Part shown: in pieces, positions 33,276 to 41,863 of the stretch
Numbering within the stretch: position 1 is the first letter of the stretch
How the letters are laid out: each line of letters begins with the position of its first letter
DNA from: UBA3495 sp964629875
GTDB lineage: Bacteria > Chloroflexota > Dehalococcoidia > Lucifugimonadales > UBA3495
Length of the DNA stretch: 64,000 nt
Assembly: GCA_964629875.1 (NCBI GenBank)
Contig: CAZVRK010000004.1
Coordinates: forward strand, 1 to 64,000
Reading direction: 5' to 3'
Translations under genes and position numbers: made by a program
The notes under the pieces: model-generated
The model's database searches: none
Told to the model about the DNA's origin: nothing
What the model saw: only the letters and a program-made list of their open reading frames with translations

Positions 33276-35027
33276 ATGTTAGACCACGGTACGTTAGATC
33301 AAGACCACAACAATCAAACTGACATGCTAAGGCACAAACTGCGTCATTCGGCTGCTCACATAATGGCAGATGCAGTATTGCAATTATTCCCACAAGCCAA
33401 GATGGGCATAGGGCCTCCAACACAGGATGGATTTTATTACGATTTTGATGTTCCTCAACCATTTACTCCTGATGATCTAATCCAAATTGAGGAGTTAATG
33501 AACAAGACGATATCCCAAAATCAACCTTTCATCCGAAAAGAATTAACAAGAGATGAAGCTACAACCCTATTTACCGACCAACCATATAAATTAGAAATAA
33601 TAGAAGCCATACCTGACGCAGAAACTTTAAGCATTTATACCCACGGAGACTTTACGGATTTATGCCAAGGTCCTCACGTAGAAAATTCCGCAGACATACC
33701 AGCTATGAAATTGTTAAATATTGCAGGTGCATATTGGCGCGGTGACGAATCTAGGCCAATGTTGCAAAGAATATATGGCACTGCTTTTGAAAACCAAGAG
33801 GCACTTGATGAGCATCTAGAGAAGCTAGAAGAGGCGTTAAGAAGAGACCATAGAACGATTGGCAAAGATCTAGGCTTGTTTAGTGCACATGAAGAGATAG
33901 GACCTGGTCTAATTGTATGGCATCCCAAAGGTGGAGTACTTAGATCATTAGTTGAAGACTATTGGCGTGATATCCACTATAAACATGGATATAGCATCGT
34001 ATATTCCCCGCACATCGGTAAGTCTAATTTATGGGAGACTAGCGGGCACTTGGGCTTTTATAAAGAGAACATGTATGCCCCAATGGAGATTGATGAACAA
34101 GAATATTTCTTGAAACCGATGAACTGCCCGTTCCACATCATGATCTACAAATCCGGCCTTCACAGTTACCGAGAATTACCATTGCGTATAGGTGAACTGG
34201 GCACAGTATACAGATATGAAAGAAGTGGAGTAATGCATGGACTTATGAGAGTCCGAGGATTCACTCAAGACGATGCTCATATTTTCTGCATGCCGGACCA
34301 AGTAGAATCAGAGGTTGGAGGGGTACTTGACCTAACTTTTGAAATATTGAGTGCCTTCGGATTTACGGACTACCAAATTTCCTTATCTACAAGGCCAGAA
34401 AAATATGTCGGAGAACTGGCTCTGTGGGACCATGCAACCTCATCCCTTGAATCCGCATTACAGTCACGAGGACTCGACCACGACATTGACGAGGGTGGAG
34501 GAGCATTCTACGGTCCAAAAATTGATATCAAGATCAAAGATGCATTAGGCAGAGAATGGCAGTGTAGTACCGTCCAATTTGATTTTAACCTTCCCGAGAG
34601 GTTTGACCTGACATTCCAGGATTCTGACGGCGAGCGAAGGCGACCGTACATGGTTCATAGAGCTATACTAGGTTCTCTTGAGAGGTTCTTCGGCGTACTA
34701 ATAGAACACTACGCCGGTGCTTTCCCCTTATGGTTGGCCCCGAATCAAGTCACTGTCATTCCTATTGCAGACCGCCACTCTGAGTATTGTGACATTATAC
34801 GAGAGACCCTTTCAAATGCTGGCTTTAGAGTGGAGATAGACAATAGGGGAGAACGCATGAACCAAAAGATCCGACAAGCTCAAATGCAGAAAGTACCTTA
34901 CATGCTAGTTATTGGTGATAGAGAGCAGGAGAGCCAGATGATCTCAGTTAGGAGCCGTGAATCGGGAGATTTAGGATCGATGAACGTTGAAGATTTGATA
35001 TCTAAAATGCAATCAGAGACTAAATAA
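33276..35027 (+). CDS. thrS: Threonyl-tRNA synthetase lacking the N-terminal TGS domain
   Basis: A 583-residue class II synthetase. The editing domain comes first, with LRHSAAHIMADAVLQLFP near residue 20 and DLCQGPHV near residue 128. The catalytic core follows, with motif 2 in YRYERSGVMHGLMRVRGF and motif 3 in YMVHRAILGSLERFFGVLIEHY. The C-terminal anticodon domain (VTVIPIADRHSEYC and NQKIRQAQMQKVPYM) completes it. Escherichia coli ThrRS is about 640 residues; the missing 60 are the TGS domain. The second of two adjacent ATGs is preferred because AAGGA is 5 bases before it. Confidence 0.95.
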   Translation: MLDHGTLDQDHNNQTDMLRHKLRHSAAHIMADAVLQLFPQAKMGIGPPTQDGFYYDFDVPQPFTPDDLIQIEELMNKTISQNQPFIRKELTRDEATTLFTDQPYKLEIIEAIPDAETLSIYTHGDFTDLCQGPHVENSADIPAMKLLNIAGAYWRGDESRPMLQRIYGTAFENQEALDEHLEKLEEALRRDHRTIGKDLGLFSAHEEIGPGLIVWHPKGGVLRSLVEDYWRDIHYKHGYSIVYSPHIGKSNLWETSGHLGFYKENMYAPMEIDEQEYFLKPMNCPFHIMIYKSGLHSYRELPLRIGELGTVYRYERSGVMHGLMRVRGFTQDDAHIFCMPDQVESEVGGVLDLTFEILSAFGFTDYQISLSTRPEKYVGELALWDHATSSLESALQSRGLDHDIDEGGGAFYGPKIDIKIKDALGREWQCSTVQFDFNLPERFDLTFQDSDGERRRPYMVHRAILGSLERFFGVLIEHYAGAFPLWLAPNQVTVIPIADRHSEYCDIIRETLSNAGFRVEIDNRGERMNQKIRQAQMQKVPYMLVIGDREQESQMISVRSRESGDLGSMNVEDLISKMQSETK

Positions 35028-35070
35028 AGCGACAATCATCACACAGTTGAATCATCTGCTTTATTTAGTC
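35018..35070. terminator. Hairpin terminator between convergent thrS and esterase genes
   Basis: Bases 35018-35030 pair exactly with 35058-35070 (13 bp, GACTAAATAAAGC type) around a 27-base loop. The thrS stop lies in the left arm. The arms are A-rich on one side and T-rich on the other, so it could serve both convergent genes. Confidence 0.6.
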
Positions 35071-35086
35071 CATATCCATTCGACAT

Positions 35087-35947
35087 CTACGCCGTTATCA
35101 ACACCTGAGACAACTTTTCTGCAATAAATTTTTTCATCATAGTCAAAGCTCGGTCGGATTCCACGCTTGGCATATTACCAAACCCATGTGGCATTCCATC
35201 GAACATTTCCAGTTGTATATCTCCACCCAAACTTGAAAATGATATTTGGAAGTTCTGTGGAATTGACAGTGGTACATTACTATCATTCGTTCCCTGGATG
35301 ATTAGAGTCGGCGGTAGTATAACGTTCTCACTACGATCAAGGATTTCTTGAGGGTTTCCTTCGTGCATCGCATCTACGTTAAGAAAATAAGCCTCTGTTG
35401 ATGCGACTAATCGTTCCTCACCAGCACCCTGAGCATATAAATATCGTGCGTACGGATCTAATACTGGCCAACAACAAATGCTATAGAGTAAAGATGCATC
35501 GTGTGAACTGGCTAGAGGTATTGACTTATATCTCGGGTCCTCTGGCTTCATGGCATTCAGCATAACTGTATGTCCGCCGCTAGAACATCCCATTGCTCCG
35601 ACGCTATTCGGATCTATTTGAAACCTATCGGAGTTCTCTTTAAACCAACGTGTAGCGTAATTTATATCTGATATCTGAGCTGGATAAGGATGTTCTGGTG
35701 CTAATCGATAATCTATAGCGCAAACTACCATTCCAGCCTCAGCTAAAGTTGTGTTCATACGCGCGTCATTATCACGTTCCCCTCTATTCCATGCACCACC
35801 ATGGACGTCAATCAAACCAGGGAATATCCCTTTCGCATCTGGAGAGAAAATAGTGGCTTGCCACGATGTATCCCCGTCTTTACGTAACTCTACTTCCGTA
35901 ACAATGACTTCATATTTGGCTTCAGGTTCATATTTCTGCGTTACCAT
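35087..35947 (-). CDS. Alpha/beta hydrolase, acetyl-esterase/lipase type
   Basis: A 286-residue esterase of the hormone-sensitive-lipase/BD-FAE type. The oxyanion-hole motif is DVHGGAWNRGERD near residue 48, the nucleophile elbow is GCSSGGH near residue 118, the acid is likely in IQGTNDSNVP and the histidine in GMPHGFG near the C-terminus. All catalytic elements are intact. The ATG at 35947 has GGAGGA 7 bases upstream; the GTG at 35962 actually overlaps that ribosome binding site and is rejected. There is no signal peptide, so it is cytosolic. Substrate unknown. Confidence 0.88.
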   Translation of the reverse strand: MVTQKYEPEAKYEVIVTEVELRKDGDTSWQATIFSPDAKGIFPGLIDVHGGAWNRGERDNDARMNTTLAEAGMVVCAIDYRLAPEHPYPAQISDINYATRWFKENSDRFQIDPNSVGAMGCSSGGHTVMLNAMKPEDPRYKSIPLASSHDASLLYSICCWPVLDPYARYLYAQGAGEERLVASTEAYFLNVDAMHEGNPQEILDRSENVILPPTLIIQGTNDSNVPLSIPQNFQISFSSLGGDIQLEMFDGMPHGFGNMPSVESDRALTMMKKFIAEKLSQVLITA

Positions 35948-36014
35948 TATCTGTTCCTCCACTAAACATTATTCATAACCATAATAGCTAGACTTATAAA
36001 GAACAACTACAAAT

Positions 36015-37001
36015 CTAATCAGGGGTGTCAAATTTTGCTGTCCACAAAGGTTCCTCACCATTCCATACTCGTTGCATATTGTGAAACGAATTTATGGCTC
36101 GTTTTGGCAAAGACTCCAATGTAGGTCCGGCAGTATGCGGAGTCACTATAACGTTTTCCATATGACGTAAAGGTTCATCTATCGAAGGAGGTTCATTTTC
36201 CAGAACATCCAACCCTGCACCAGCAATGCCACCTCTTTGGAGCGATTCTAACAGAGCTTCTTCATCTATTATTCCACCACGAGCAGTGTTAACTAAGAGT
36301 GCGTTTGTTTTCATTAAGTCTAATTCACGCTTTCCTATCATATGATAAGTCTCACTCGTTAGTGGAACGTGAATACTAACCACATCGGATGTCTTGAGCA
36401 ATTCATCAAGCTCAACCGACTTCGCTCCAAGAGCTGTTTCATCAGATACTGAAATAGAAGCATATTTGTCATAATATTGAATATCTACGTCAAAGCCTCT
36501 AGCCCTCTTTGCAACCTTTTGAGCTATATTGCCGATTCCAATCAACCCCAAGGTTTTTCCTTCAAATTCAAACACGTCTATCCTTCTGTTTGCTGCAGGA
36601 CCGCTATCTTCGCCTTTTACATAGCTGGAGTAGTGTATCAATCTACGATAAAGCGACAATATGAGCATAATCGTGTGCTCAGATACTGCGACACTATTTG
36701 CTCCTCCATTATTAGCTACAGGGATTCCCAGATCTGACGCTAACTTCAGGTTCATTCGATCATAGCCAGCGCTTAAAAGCTGTATCAGGCGACATTTTTC
36801 CGCTGCTTGCAATACCCTATCCGATACCCGTCCTGGCCATAATAAAATAAGGTCGGCATCTTTAACCAGATCGATTTGCTGCTCTTCCTCCAAATCTATT
36901 GATTCTGACACAATGTTCCATCCTGAAGGAACTTGATCAGTAACCATGTTTCTATAATCTCCGGTCAAGTTCGTGAAGAAAACTACCTTGGGGATCGCCA
37001 T
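36015..37001 (-). CDS. D-isomer-specific 2-hydroxyacid dehydrogenase
   Basis: A 328-residue NAD(P)-dependent 2-hydroxyacid dehydrogenase. The Rossmann motif is LGLIGIGNIAQKVAKRA near residue 150. The substrate arginine is in VNTARGGIIDEEALL near residue 237, the acid in LDVLENEPP near residue 262 and the histidine in VIVTPHTAGPT near residue 283. These are the phosphoglycerate/glyoxylate/hydroxypyruvate reductase features; the exact substrate cannot be named. It could be linked metabolically to the glycerate kinase at 5.4-6.6 kb, since hydroxypyruvate reductase yields glycerate, but the genes are far apart. GAGAGG precedes the ATG. Confidence 0.9.
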   Translation of the reverse strand: MAIPKVVFFTNLTGDYRNMVTDQVPSGWNIVSESIDLEEEQQIDLVKDADLILLWPGRVSDRVLQAAEKCRLIQLLSAGYDRMNLKLASDLGIPVANNGGANSVAVSEHTIMLILSLYRRLIHYSSYVKGEDSGPAANRRIDVFEFEGKTLGLIGIGNIAQKVAKRARGFDVDIQYYDKYASISVSDETALGAKSVELDELLKTSDVVSIHVPLTSETYHMIGKRELDLMKTNALLVNTARGGIIDEEALLESLQRGGIAGAGLDVLENEPPSIDEPLRHMENVIVTPHTAGPTLESLPKRAINSFHNMQRVWNGEEPLWTAKFDTPD

Positions 37002-37154
37002 AACTACCTCTCTAAAACTTAGTAATAAAAGAGTTTAACATAGGGAAAGAAATCAAAGGTAAACTTACTAACATTAGGTATGGATTTGTCATCAGAAATG
37101 ATTAACAATAACCATTGTACAAAGTATAACGGTCAAATTTTCTTGGAGGCACAG

Positions 37155-39200
37155 TTGGCTAACCACCTGATTAACGAAACGAGCCCATATTTACTTCAGC
37201 ATGCTCATAACCCTGTAAATTGGTATCCGTGGGGTGATGAGGCTCTTCAAATCTCCAAAAAAGAAGATAGACCTATTCTTTTAAGCATTGGGTATTCTGC
37301 TTGCCATTGGTGTCACGTAATGGAGCGCGAATCCTTTGAGAATCCGGATATAGCCGCATTAATGAACGAACATTTTGTCAACATTAAAGTCGACCGCGAG
37401 GAGCGTCCGGACTTAGATGCCGTGTATATGGAAGCAGTTCAAATGCTCACAGGAAGCGGTGGATGGCCTATGACAGTTTTCTTAACCCCAGAAGGCAAGC
37501 CATTCTACGGAGGAACCTATTTCCCTCCTGTAGACCAGTCCGGCATGCCAGGTTTTCCACGCCTACTCACCTCAGTGAGCCAAGCTTACCAAAACAATAA
37601 ATCTGAGATTGAAAGAGTGACATCACAATTAACTGAGCAGATGGGCCGTAATGGCAGTATGTCCTCGGGTGTAACTCCTCTGACTATAGACGTACTCCAC
37701 CAAGCCTATAATGCACTAGCAAGCAACTTCGATTATCAGAATGGCGGATTTGGTAACGCACCTAAATTTCCTCAACCCATGACTCCCGAGTTTTTACTCC
37801 ATTATTATAGCCACAATTACAATCCGCGCGCACTTGAAATGGTTGAATTCACACTAGAAAAGATGGCTTATGGTGGTATGTACGACCAAGTTGGAGGAGG
37901 ATTTCATAGATATTCTACAGACTCCTACTGGCTAGTACCGCATTTCGAGAAAATGCTATACGACAACGCTCTTATCGCTAAACTATATGTCCACGCTTAT
38001 CAAATAACCCACAAACCCTTATACAAGCGAATAGCCGAGGAAACGATAGATTACGTGCTCCGTGAAATGACTAGTCCTTTGGGTGGATTCTATTCAGCCC
38101 AAGACGCGGACAGTGAGGGCGTCGAAGGGAAATTTTTTGTATGGTCCCGCAGCGAGATAATAGAAGCATTGGGCGAACAGGCAGGGGACATATTCTCACG
38201 ATTCTACAACATCAGCGAACGTGGCAATTTCGAAGGGCAGAATATACTAAATATATCCAAATCAGAAGTAGACTTTGCCACGGACAATTCAATCAGTCTC
38301 GAAGAACTAACCACAATCCTCAACAAGGGAAAAGCCACCCTATTGGAAATACGCGAGAAAAGAATACATCCACTACTGGACGATAAAGTATTATCATCCT
38401 GGAACGGATTAATGATAAAAACTCTATCTGAAGCTGGGGCTGCTTTTAACAGGGAAGACTACATTGAAGCCGCTAGAAAATGCTCTGAATTCATCCTTAC
38501 AACATTACGCAGCGAAGAGAGGCTTCTAAGAACTTATAGAGACGGTACAGCTAAACTCCTAGGATACCTTGAAGATTACTCTTTCATAGCAGATGGCCTC
38601 ATTGCACTGTACGAAAGCACTTTTGAAGACTATTGGCTACAAAATGCTATCTCGATATCTGACAACATGATCAATCTATTTTGGGATGACAACTTGGGCG
38701 GATTTTACGACACGGGACATGACCATGAGACGCTAGTAGTCCGACCACGCGATATATTTGACAATGCTCAGCCGTGCGGTGGTTCTATAGCATCTGATGT
38801 GATGGTCAGAGTAGCAGTCATCACAGGAAATGACGAGTATTTGGAAAAAGGTATAACTCCTTTGCGAGGATTACACCAATTAATGGCCCGAGCTCCATCT
38901 GGAACCGCGCACTGGTTATCAGTATTGGATTTCCATATTCATACACCAAAAGAAATCGCTATTATTGGGGCTAAAGAGGATCAAGACACAGACAAATTAA
39001 AGGACGTAGTCTTCCATACTTACATTCCTAATAGAATAATCGTTGGAAGACACAATCCTGACAACGGCATCACTTCACCTCTATTGGACGGCAAAGAGCA
39101 ACAGAACGATAAACCTACCGCCTACGTATGTGAAAACTATACTTGCCTTAACCCTACAAATGATCCGCTCACCCTGCTTACTCAACTATCAGATGAATGA
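37155..39200 (+). CDS. Thioredoxin-domain protein, DUF255/YyaL family
   Basis: A 681-residue protein. The N-terminal DUF255 thioredoxin-like domain carries SACHWCHVMERESF near residue 44, KVDREERPDLDAVYM and GSGGWPMTVFLTP. The rest is an (alpha/alpha)6-barrel-like domain related to N-acylglucosamine 2-epimerases (QVGGGFHRYSTD, HFEKMLYDNALI, YSAQDADSEG, DDKVLSSWNGLMI). The TTG at 37155 is chosen because GGAGG precedes it by 7 bases and family members begin with ANRLINETSPYL; the upstream ATG at 37080 adds 25 unsupported residues. Function is unknown; the human homologue is SPATA20. Confidence 0.92.
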   Translation: MANHLINETSPYLLQHAHNPVNWYPWGDEALQISKKEDRPILLSIGYSACHWCHVMERESFENPDIAALMNEHFVNIKVDREERPDLDAVYMEAVQMLTGSGGWPMTVFLTPEGKPFYGGTYFPPVDQSGMPGFPRLLTSVSQAYQNNKSEIERVTSQLTEQMGRNGSMSSGVTPLTIDVLHQAYNALASNFDYQNGGFGNAPKFPQPMTPEFLLHYYSHNYNPRALEMVEFTLEKMAYGGMYDQVGGGFHRYSTDSYWLVPHFEKMLYDNALIAKLYVHAYQITHKPLYKRIAEETIDYVLREMTSPLGGFYSAQDADSEGVEGKFFVWSRSEIIEALGEQAGDIFSRFYNISERGNFEGQNILNISKSEVDFATDNSISLEELTTILNKGKATLLEIREKRIHPLLDDKVLSSWNGLMIKTLSEAGAAFNREDYIEAARKCSEFILTTLRSEERLLRTYRDGTAKLLGYLEDYSFIADGLIALYESTFEDYWLQNAISISDNMINLFWDDNLGGFYDTGHDHETLVVRPRDIFDNAQPCGGSIASDVMVRVAVITGNDEYLEKGITPLRGLHQLMARAPSGTAHWLSVLDFHIHTPKEIAIIGAKEDQDTDKLKDVVFHTYIPNRIIVGRHNPDNGITSPLLDGKEQQNDKPTAYVCENYTCLNPTNDPLTLLTQLSDE

Positions 39201-39506
39201 AAATAGCATGCTCATCTGAGCAGCAAATTAGTGGTAGCCGGCGTACGTATAGCGCGGTATAATAATCCGGTTAAAAATATATATGCTGACCATGTAAAAC
39301 ATTTACTGATACGGAGACAGTCTGTAGTAAGACTTTCTACCACAATAAGAAAATGTCACATATAAGCAAAACCCTCTCAACGGAGTCTTAACAAAACCTG
39401 AAAAATGTTATATCCCACCACCAGGGAACGTTGAAGAATAAGATCATCAAATTACCTTCTCTGGAAATACGGGAAGGTAATTTACTAAAAGGAAGGCAGT
39501 TTTTAT
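39201..39506. other. 306-base gene-free region upstream of mdh
   Basis: No convincing reading frame or tRNA is seen here. It holds a short inverted repeat just after the DUF255 stop (GCTCA-TC-TGAGC near 39210), a TATAAT-like -10 near 39259, and the 11-bp hairpin at 39449-39483. The length is unusual for this compact genome, so a leader or small RNA is possible. Confidence 0.4.
39449..39483 (+). promoter_or_regulatory. Hairpin next to the mdh ribosome binding site
   Basis: Bases 39449-39459 pair exactly with 39473-39483 (11 bp) around a 13-base loop. The right arm ends 6 bases before the AAGGAAGG ribosome binding site of mdh. The CCTT in the left arm could alternatively pair with that site. 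It may be a leader structure or simply a terminator for upstream transcription. Confidence 0.4.
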
Positions 39507-40442
39507 ATGCGAAATAAAGTGACTATTGTTGGAGCTGGAAACGTAGGAGCAACTACAGCCCAGAGGATTCACCAATTAGGGTATGCAGACGTAGTAATAG
39601 TAGATGTAGTTGAAGATCTCCCCCAGGGCAAAGCTCTAGATATGTTGGAATCTGGACCTGTCATTGGTTCTGATGCCCTTATTACAGGAAGCAACGGTTA
39701 CGAAGAATCTGCTAATTCGGACATCGTAGTAATCACTGCAGGGATAGCTAGAGGCCCGGGTATGAGCCGAGACGATCTTTTACTTACTAATATGAAAATA
39801 ACCTCAGCGGTGACTGAACAAGTAGTTAAATATTCACCAAATTGTATTATCATCGCCGTTACTAATCCCCTCGACGCAATGCTGCAAAATATATATGAAA
39901 AAAGTGGTTTCCCGAGAAACCGCGTGTTCGGAATGGCGGGAGTACTAGATACCTCACGGTTTAGAACTTTCATTGCCCAAGAACTAGATGTCTCCGTTGA
40001 GGACGTGCAAGCATACGTACTAGGGGGACATGGAGATGACATGGTTCCGTTAGTTAGATATACCACAGTTGGAGGCATCCCCATAAGTGAGCTTATGGAT
40101 GATGATCAGATACAAAGATTAGTCGTCAGGGCCAGGCAAGGTGGAGGAGAAATCGTAGCTCTTCTTAAGCAAGGGAGTGCCTACTATGCTCCGTCTGCGT
40201 CTATCACACAAATGGTTGAATCAGTTTTATTGGATAAAAAACGAATCCTGCCTGCCTGCGCATATTTAGAGGGAGAATATGGCATCAACGGACTATGCGT
40301 GGGAGTTCCAGTGAAACTCGGTGCAAATGGAATAGAACAAGTAATCGAAATAAACCTAACAGACGAAGAACGCAGCGCACTGCAAACTTCTGCAGATAGC
40401 GTGAAAGAACTAATCGACGTCATGGCTAAAGGTAACTCCTAA
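39507..40442 (+). CDS. mdh: Malate dehydrogenase, LDH-like type
   Basis: A 311-residue NAD-dependent dehydrogenase of the [LDH-like] MDH family. The Rossmann motif is VTIVGAGNVGATTAQ, the cofactor aspartate lies at the end of VVIVDVVE, ITAGIARGPGMSRDDLL carries the substrate loop arginines, and the catalytic histidine is in LGGHGDDMVP near residue 173. ARGPGMSR rather than a Gln-containing loop favours malate over lactate. AAGGAAGG precedes the ATG. It interconverts malate and oxaloacetate in the TCA cycle, matching the nearby succinate and isocitrate dehydrogenases. Confidence 0.93.
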   Translation: MRNKVTIVGAGNVGATTAQRIHQLGYADVVIVDVVEDLPQGKALDMLESGPVIGSDALITGSNGYEESANSDIVVITAGIARGPGMSRDDLLLTNMKITSAVTEQVVKYSPNCIIIAVTNPLDAMLQNIYEKSGFPRNRVFGMAGVLDTSRFRTFIAQELDVSVEDVQAYVLGGHGDDMVPLVRYTTVGGIPISELMDDDQIQRLVVRARQGGGEIVALLKQGSAYYAPSASITQMVESVLLDKKRILPACAYLEGEYGINGLCVGVPVKLGANGIEQVIEINLTDEERSALQTSADSVKELIDVMAKGNS

Positions 40443-40504
40443 ACCGACTCGACATATCATTTAATACCCAATATATAACGATTCAGGATTCAGGAGATTA
40501 ACAT

Positions 40505-41800
40505 ATGACAAACCGGAGTCCTAGAGAAGCCGAACTACTTCGCAAAGCTACATCATACCTTCCAGGAGGAACTGCCGGTAACACAAGTTTCTCAGATGAT
40601 TTGCAGTTCTTAGTAAAAGAAGGCAAAGGTTCCCACATATGGGATGTAAGTGGCAACCAATATATTGATTGGTTGATGGGGTCCGGTCCCATGATCCTTG
40701 GACATGCCCACCCAGCCGTCACCGAAGCAGTTATTGATGCGGTAAGACACGGTAGCACATTTTTTGCTACGAACGAAAATGCCGTACTTCTGGCAGAGGA
40801 ATTGATTAGAGCAGTACCATGCGCAGAAAAAGTTAGGTTCACTACAAGCGGGACGGACGCCTGTTTCCAGGCTATGCGGGCCGCCAGAGCATACACTGGA
40901 AAAGATAAAATACTGAAATTCGAAGGCGGCTTTCATGGAACTAGTGACTATGCCGTTATGAGTGTTACTCCCTCAGCAGCCAACGAATATCCCCAAGCTA
41001 CTGCAAATATGGGAGGAGTCCCCAAGGTAATTGAGGACCTAGTACTAGTATCACAGTACAATGATCTTGCAACAACACAGTCTTTGATTGAATCGCATCA
41101 TAATGAATTAGCCGCTGTGATCGTAGAACCTTTACAGCGTGTGATATCTCCGATGCCAGGATTTCTACAAGGATTACGAGAACTCACTGAAACATACAAC
41201 ATTCCACTAATATTCGACGAGGTTGTGACTGGCTTTAGATTATCTTATGGGGGAGCTCAAGGACATTACGGAGTCACGCCCGACTTATGTTCGGTAGGTA
41301 AAATAATGGGCGGCGGATATGCCCTGGCTGCAGTTATGGGCAAGGCCGATATAATGTCAGTTTATAGCCAGTCAGAGGTTTCCTCTGATGATTATGTCAA
41401 CCAGATTGGAACGTTGAACGGCAATCCGATAGCGTGTGCTGCCGGACTCGCAACGTTAGATCAACTTAAACAACCTGGAGCATATGAGAAGCTGCGAAAG
41501 ACTGGTAAAACCATCAGGGACGCACTAGTTTCAATATGCGCGGATAATAGCATTCCAGTGCAAAGCTCCGGAGACGATACTATTTTCGATATATTTTTCA
41601 GCGAATCCCCTGTTACAAACTATCGTCAAGGTCTGCTCGCAGACTCACAAACAATGAACAAATTTAACACTGAACTACTTAGGCATGGGATCTTAAAAAG
41701 TTGGCCTCAAAAATATTATCCTTCTTTAGCTCATACAGATGATGATATATCCCAAACCATACAAGCATTCAAAGAAATTGTCCCTAGTCTGCGATCATAA
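40505..41800 (+). CDS. Class III aminotransferase, glutamate-1-semialdehyde aminomutase-like
   Basis: A 431-residue PLP enzyme of the HemL branch. Features include the N-terminal YLPGGTAGNTSF, MGSGPMILGHAHPAV, FTTSGTDACFQAMRAAR near residue 118, IFDEVVTGFRLSYGGAQGHYG near residue 238, and the Schiff-base lysine in SVGKIMGGGYALAAVMG near residue 268. HemL converts glutamate-1-semialdehyde to 5-aminolevulinate, but many paralogues of this subfamily have other substrates. There are no heme genes nearby, so I do not assign hemL. AGGAG lies 8 bases before the ATG. Confidence 0.88.
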   Translation: MTNRSPREAELLRKATSYLPGGTAGNTSFSDDLQFLVKEGKGSHIWDVSGNQYIDWLMGSGPMILGHAHPAVTEAVIDAVRHGSTFFATNENAVLLAEELIRAVPCAEKVRFTTSGTDACFQAMRAARAYTGKDKILKFEGGFHGTSDYAVMSVTPSAANEYPQATANMGGVPKVIEDLVLVSQYNDLATTQSLIESHHNELAAVIVEPLQRVISPMPGFLQGLRELTETYNIPLIFDEVVTGFRLSYGGAQGHYGVTPDLCSVGKIMGGGYALAAVMGKADIMSVYSQSEVSSDDYVNQIGTLNGNPIACAAGLATLDQLKQPGAYEKLRKTGKTIRDALVSICADNSIPVQSSGDDTIFDIFFSESPVTNYRQGLLADSQTMNKFNTELLRHGILKSWPQKYYPSLAHTDDDISQTIQAFKEIVPSLRS

Positions 41801-41863
41801 TTACAAAAAGACTGTAGGACTCCGATATATCCGGTAAAAATACTAATCGCAAAGGAGACCAAT

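Noticed and set aside
40505..41800. Naming the class III aminotransferase hemL
   Set aside because: The subfamily contains many paralogues with other substrates and no heme synthesis genes are nearby.
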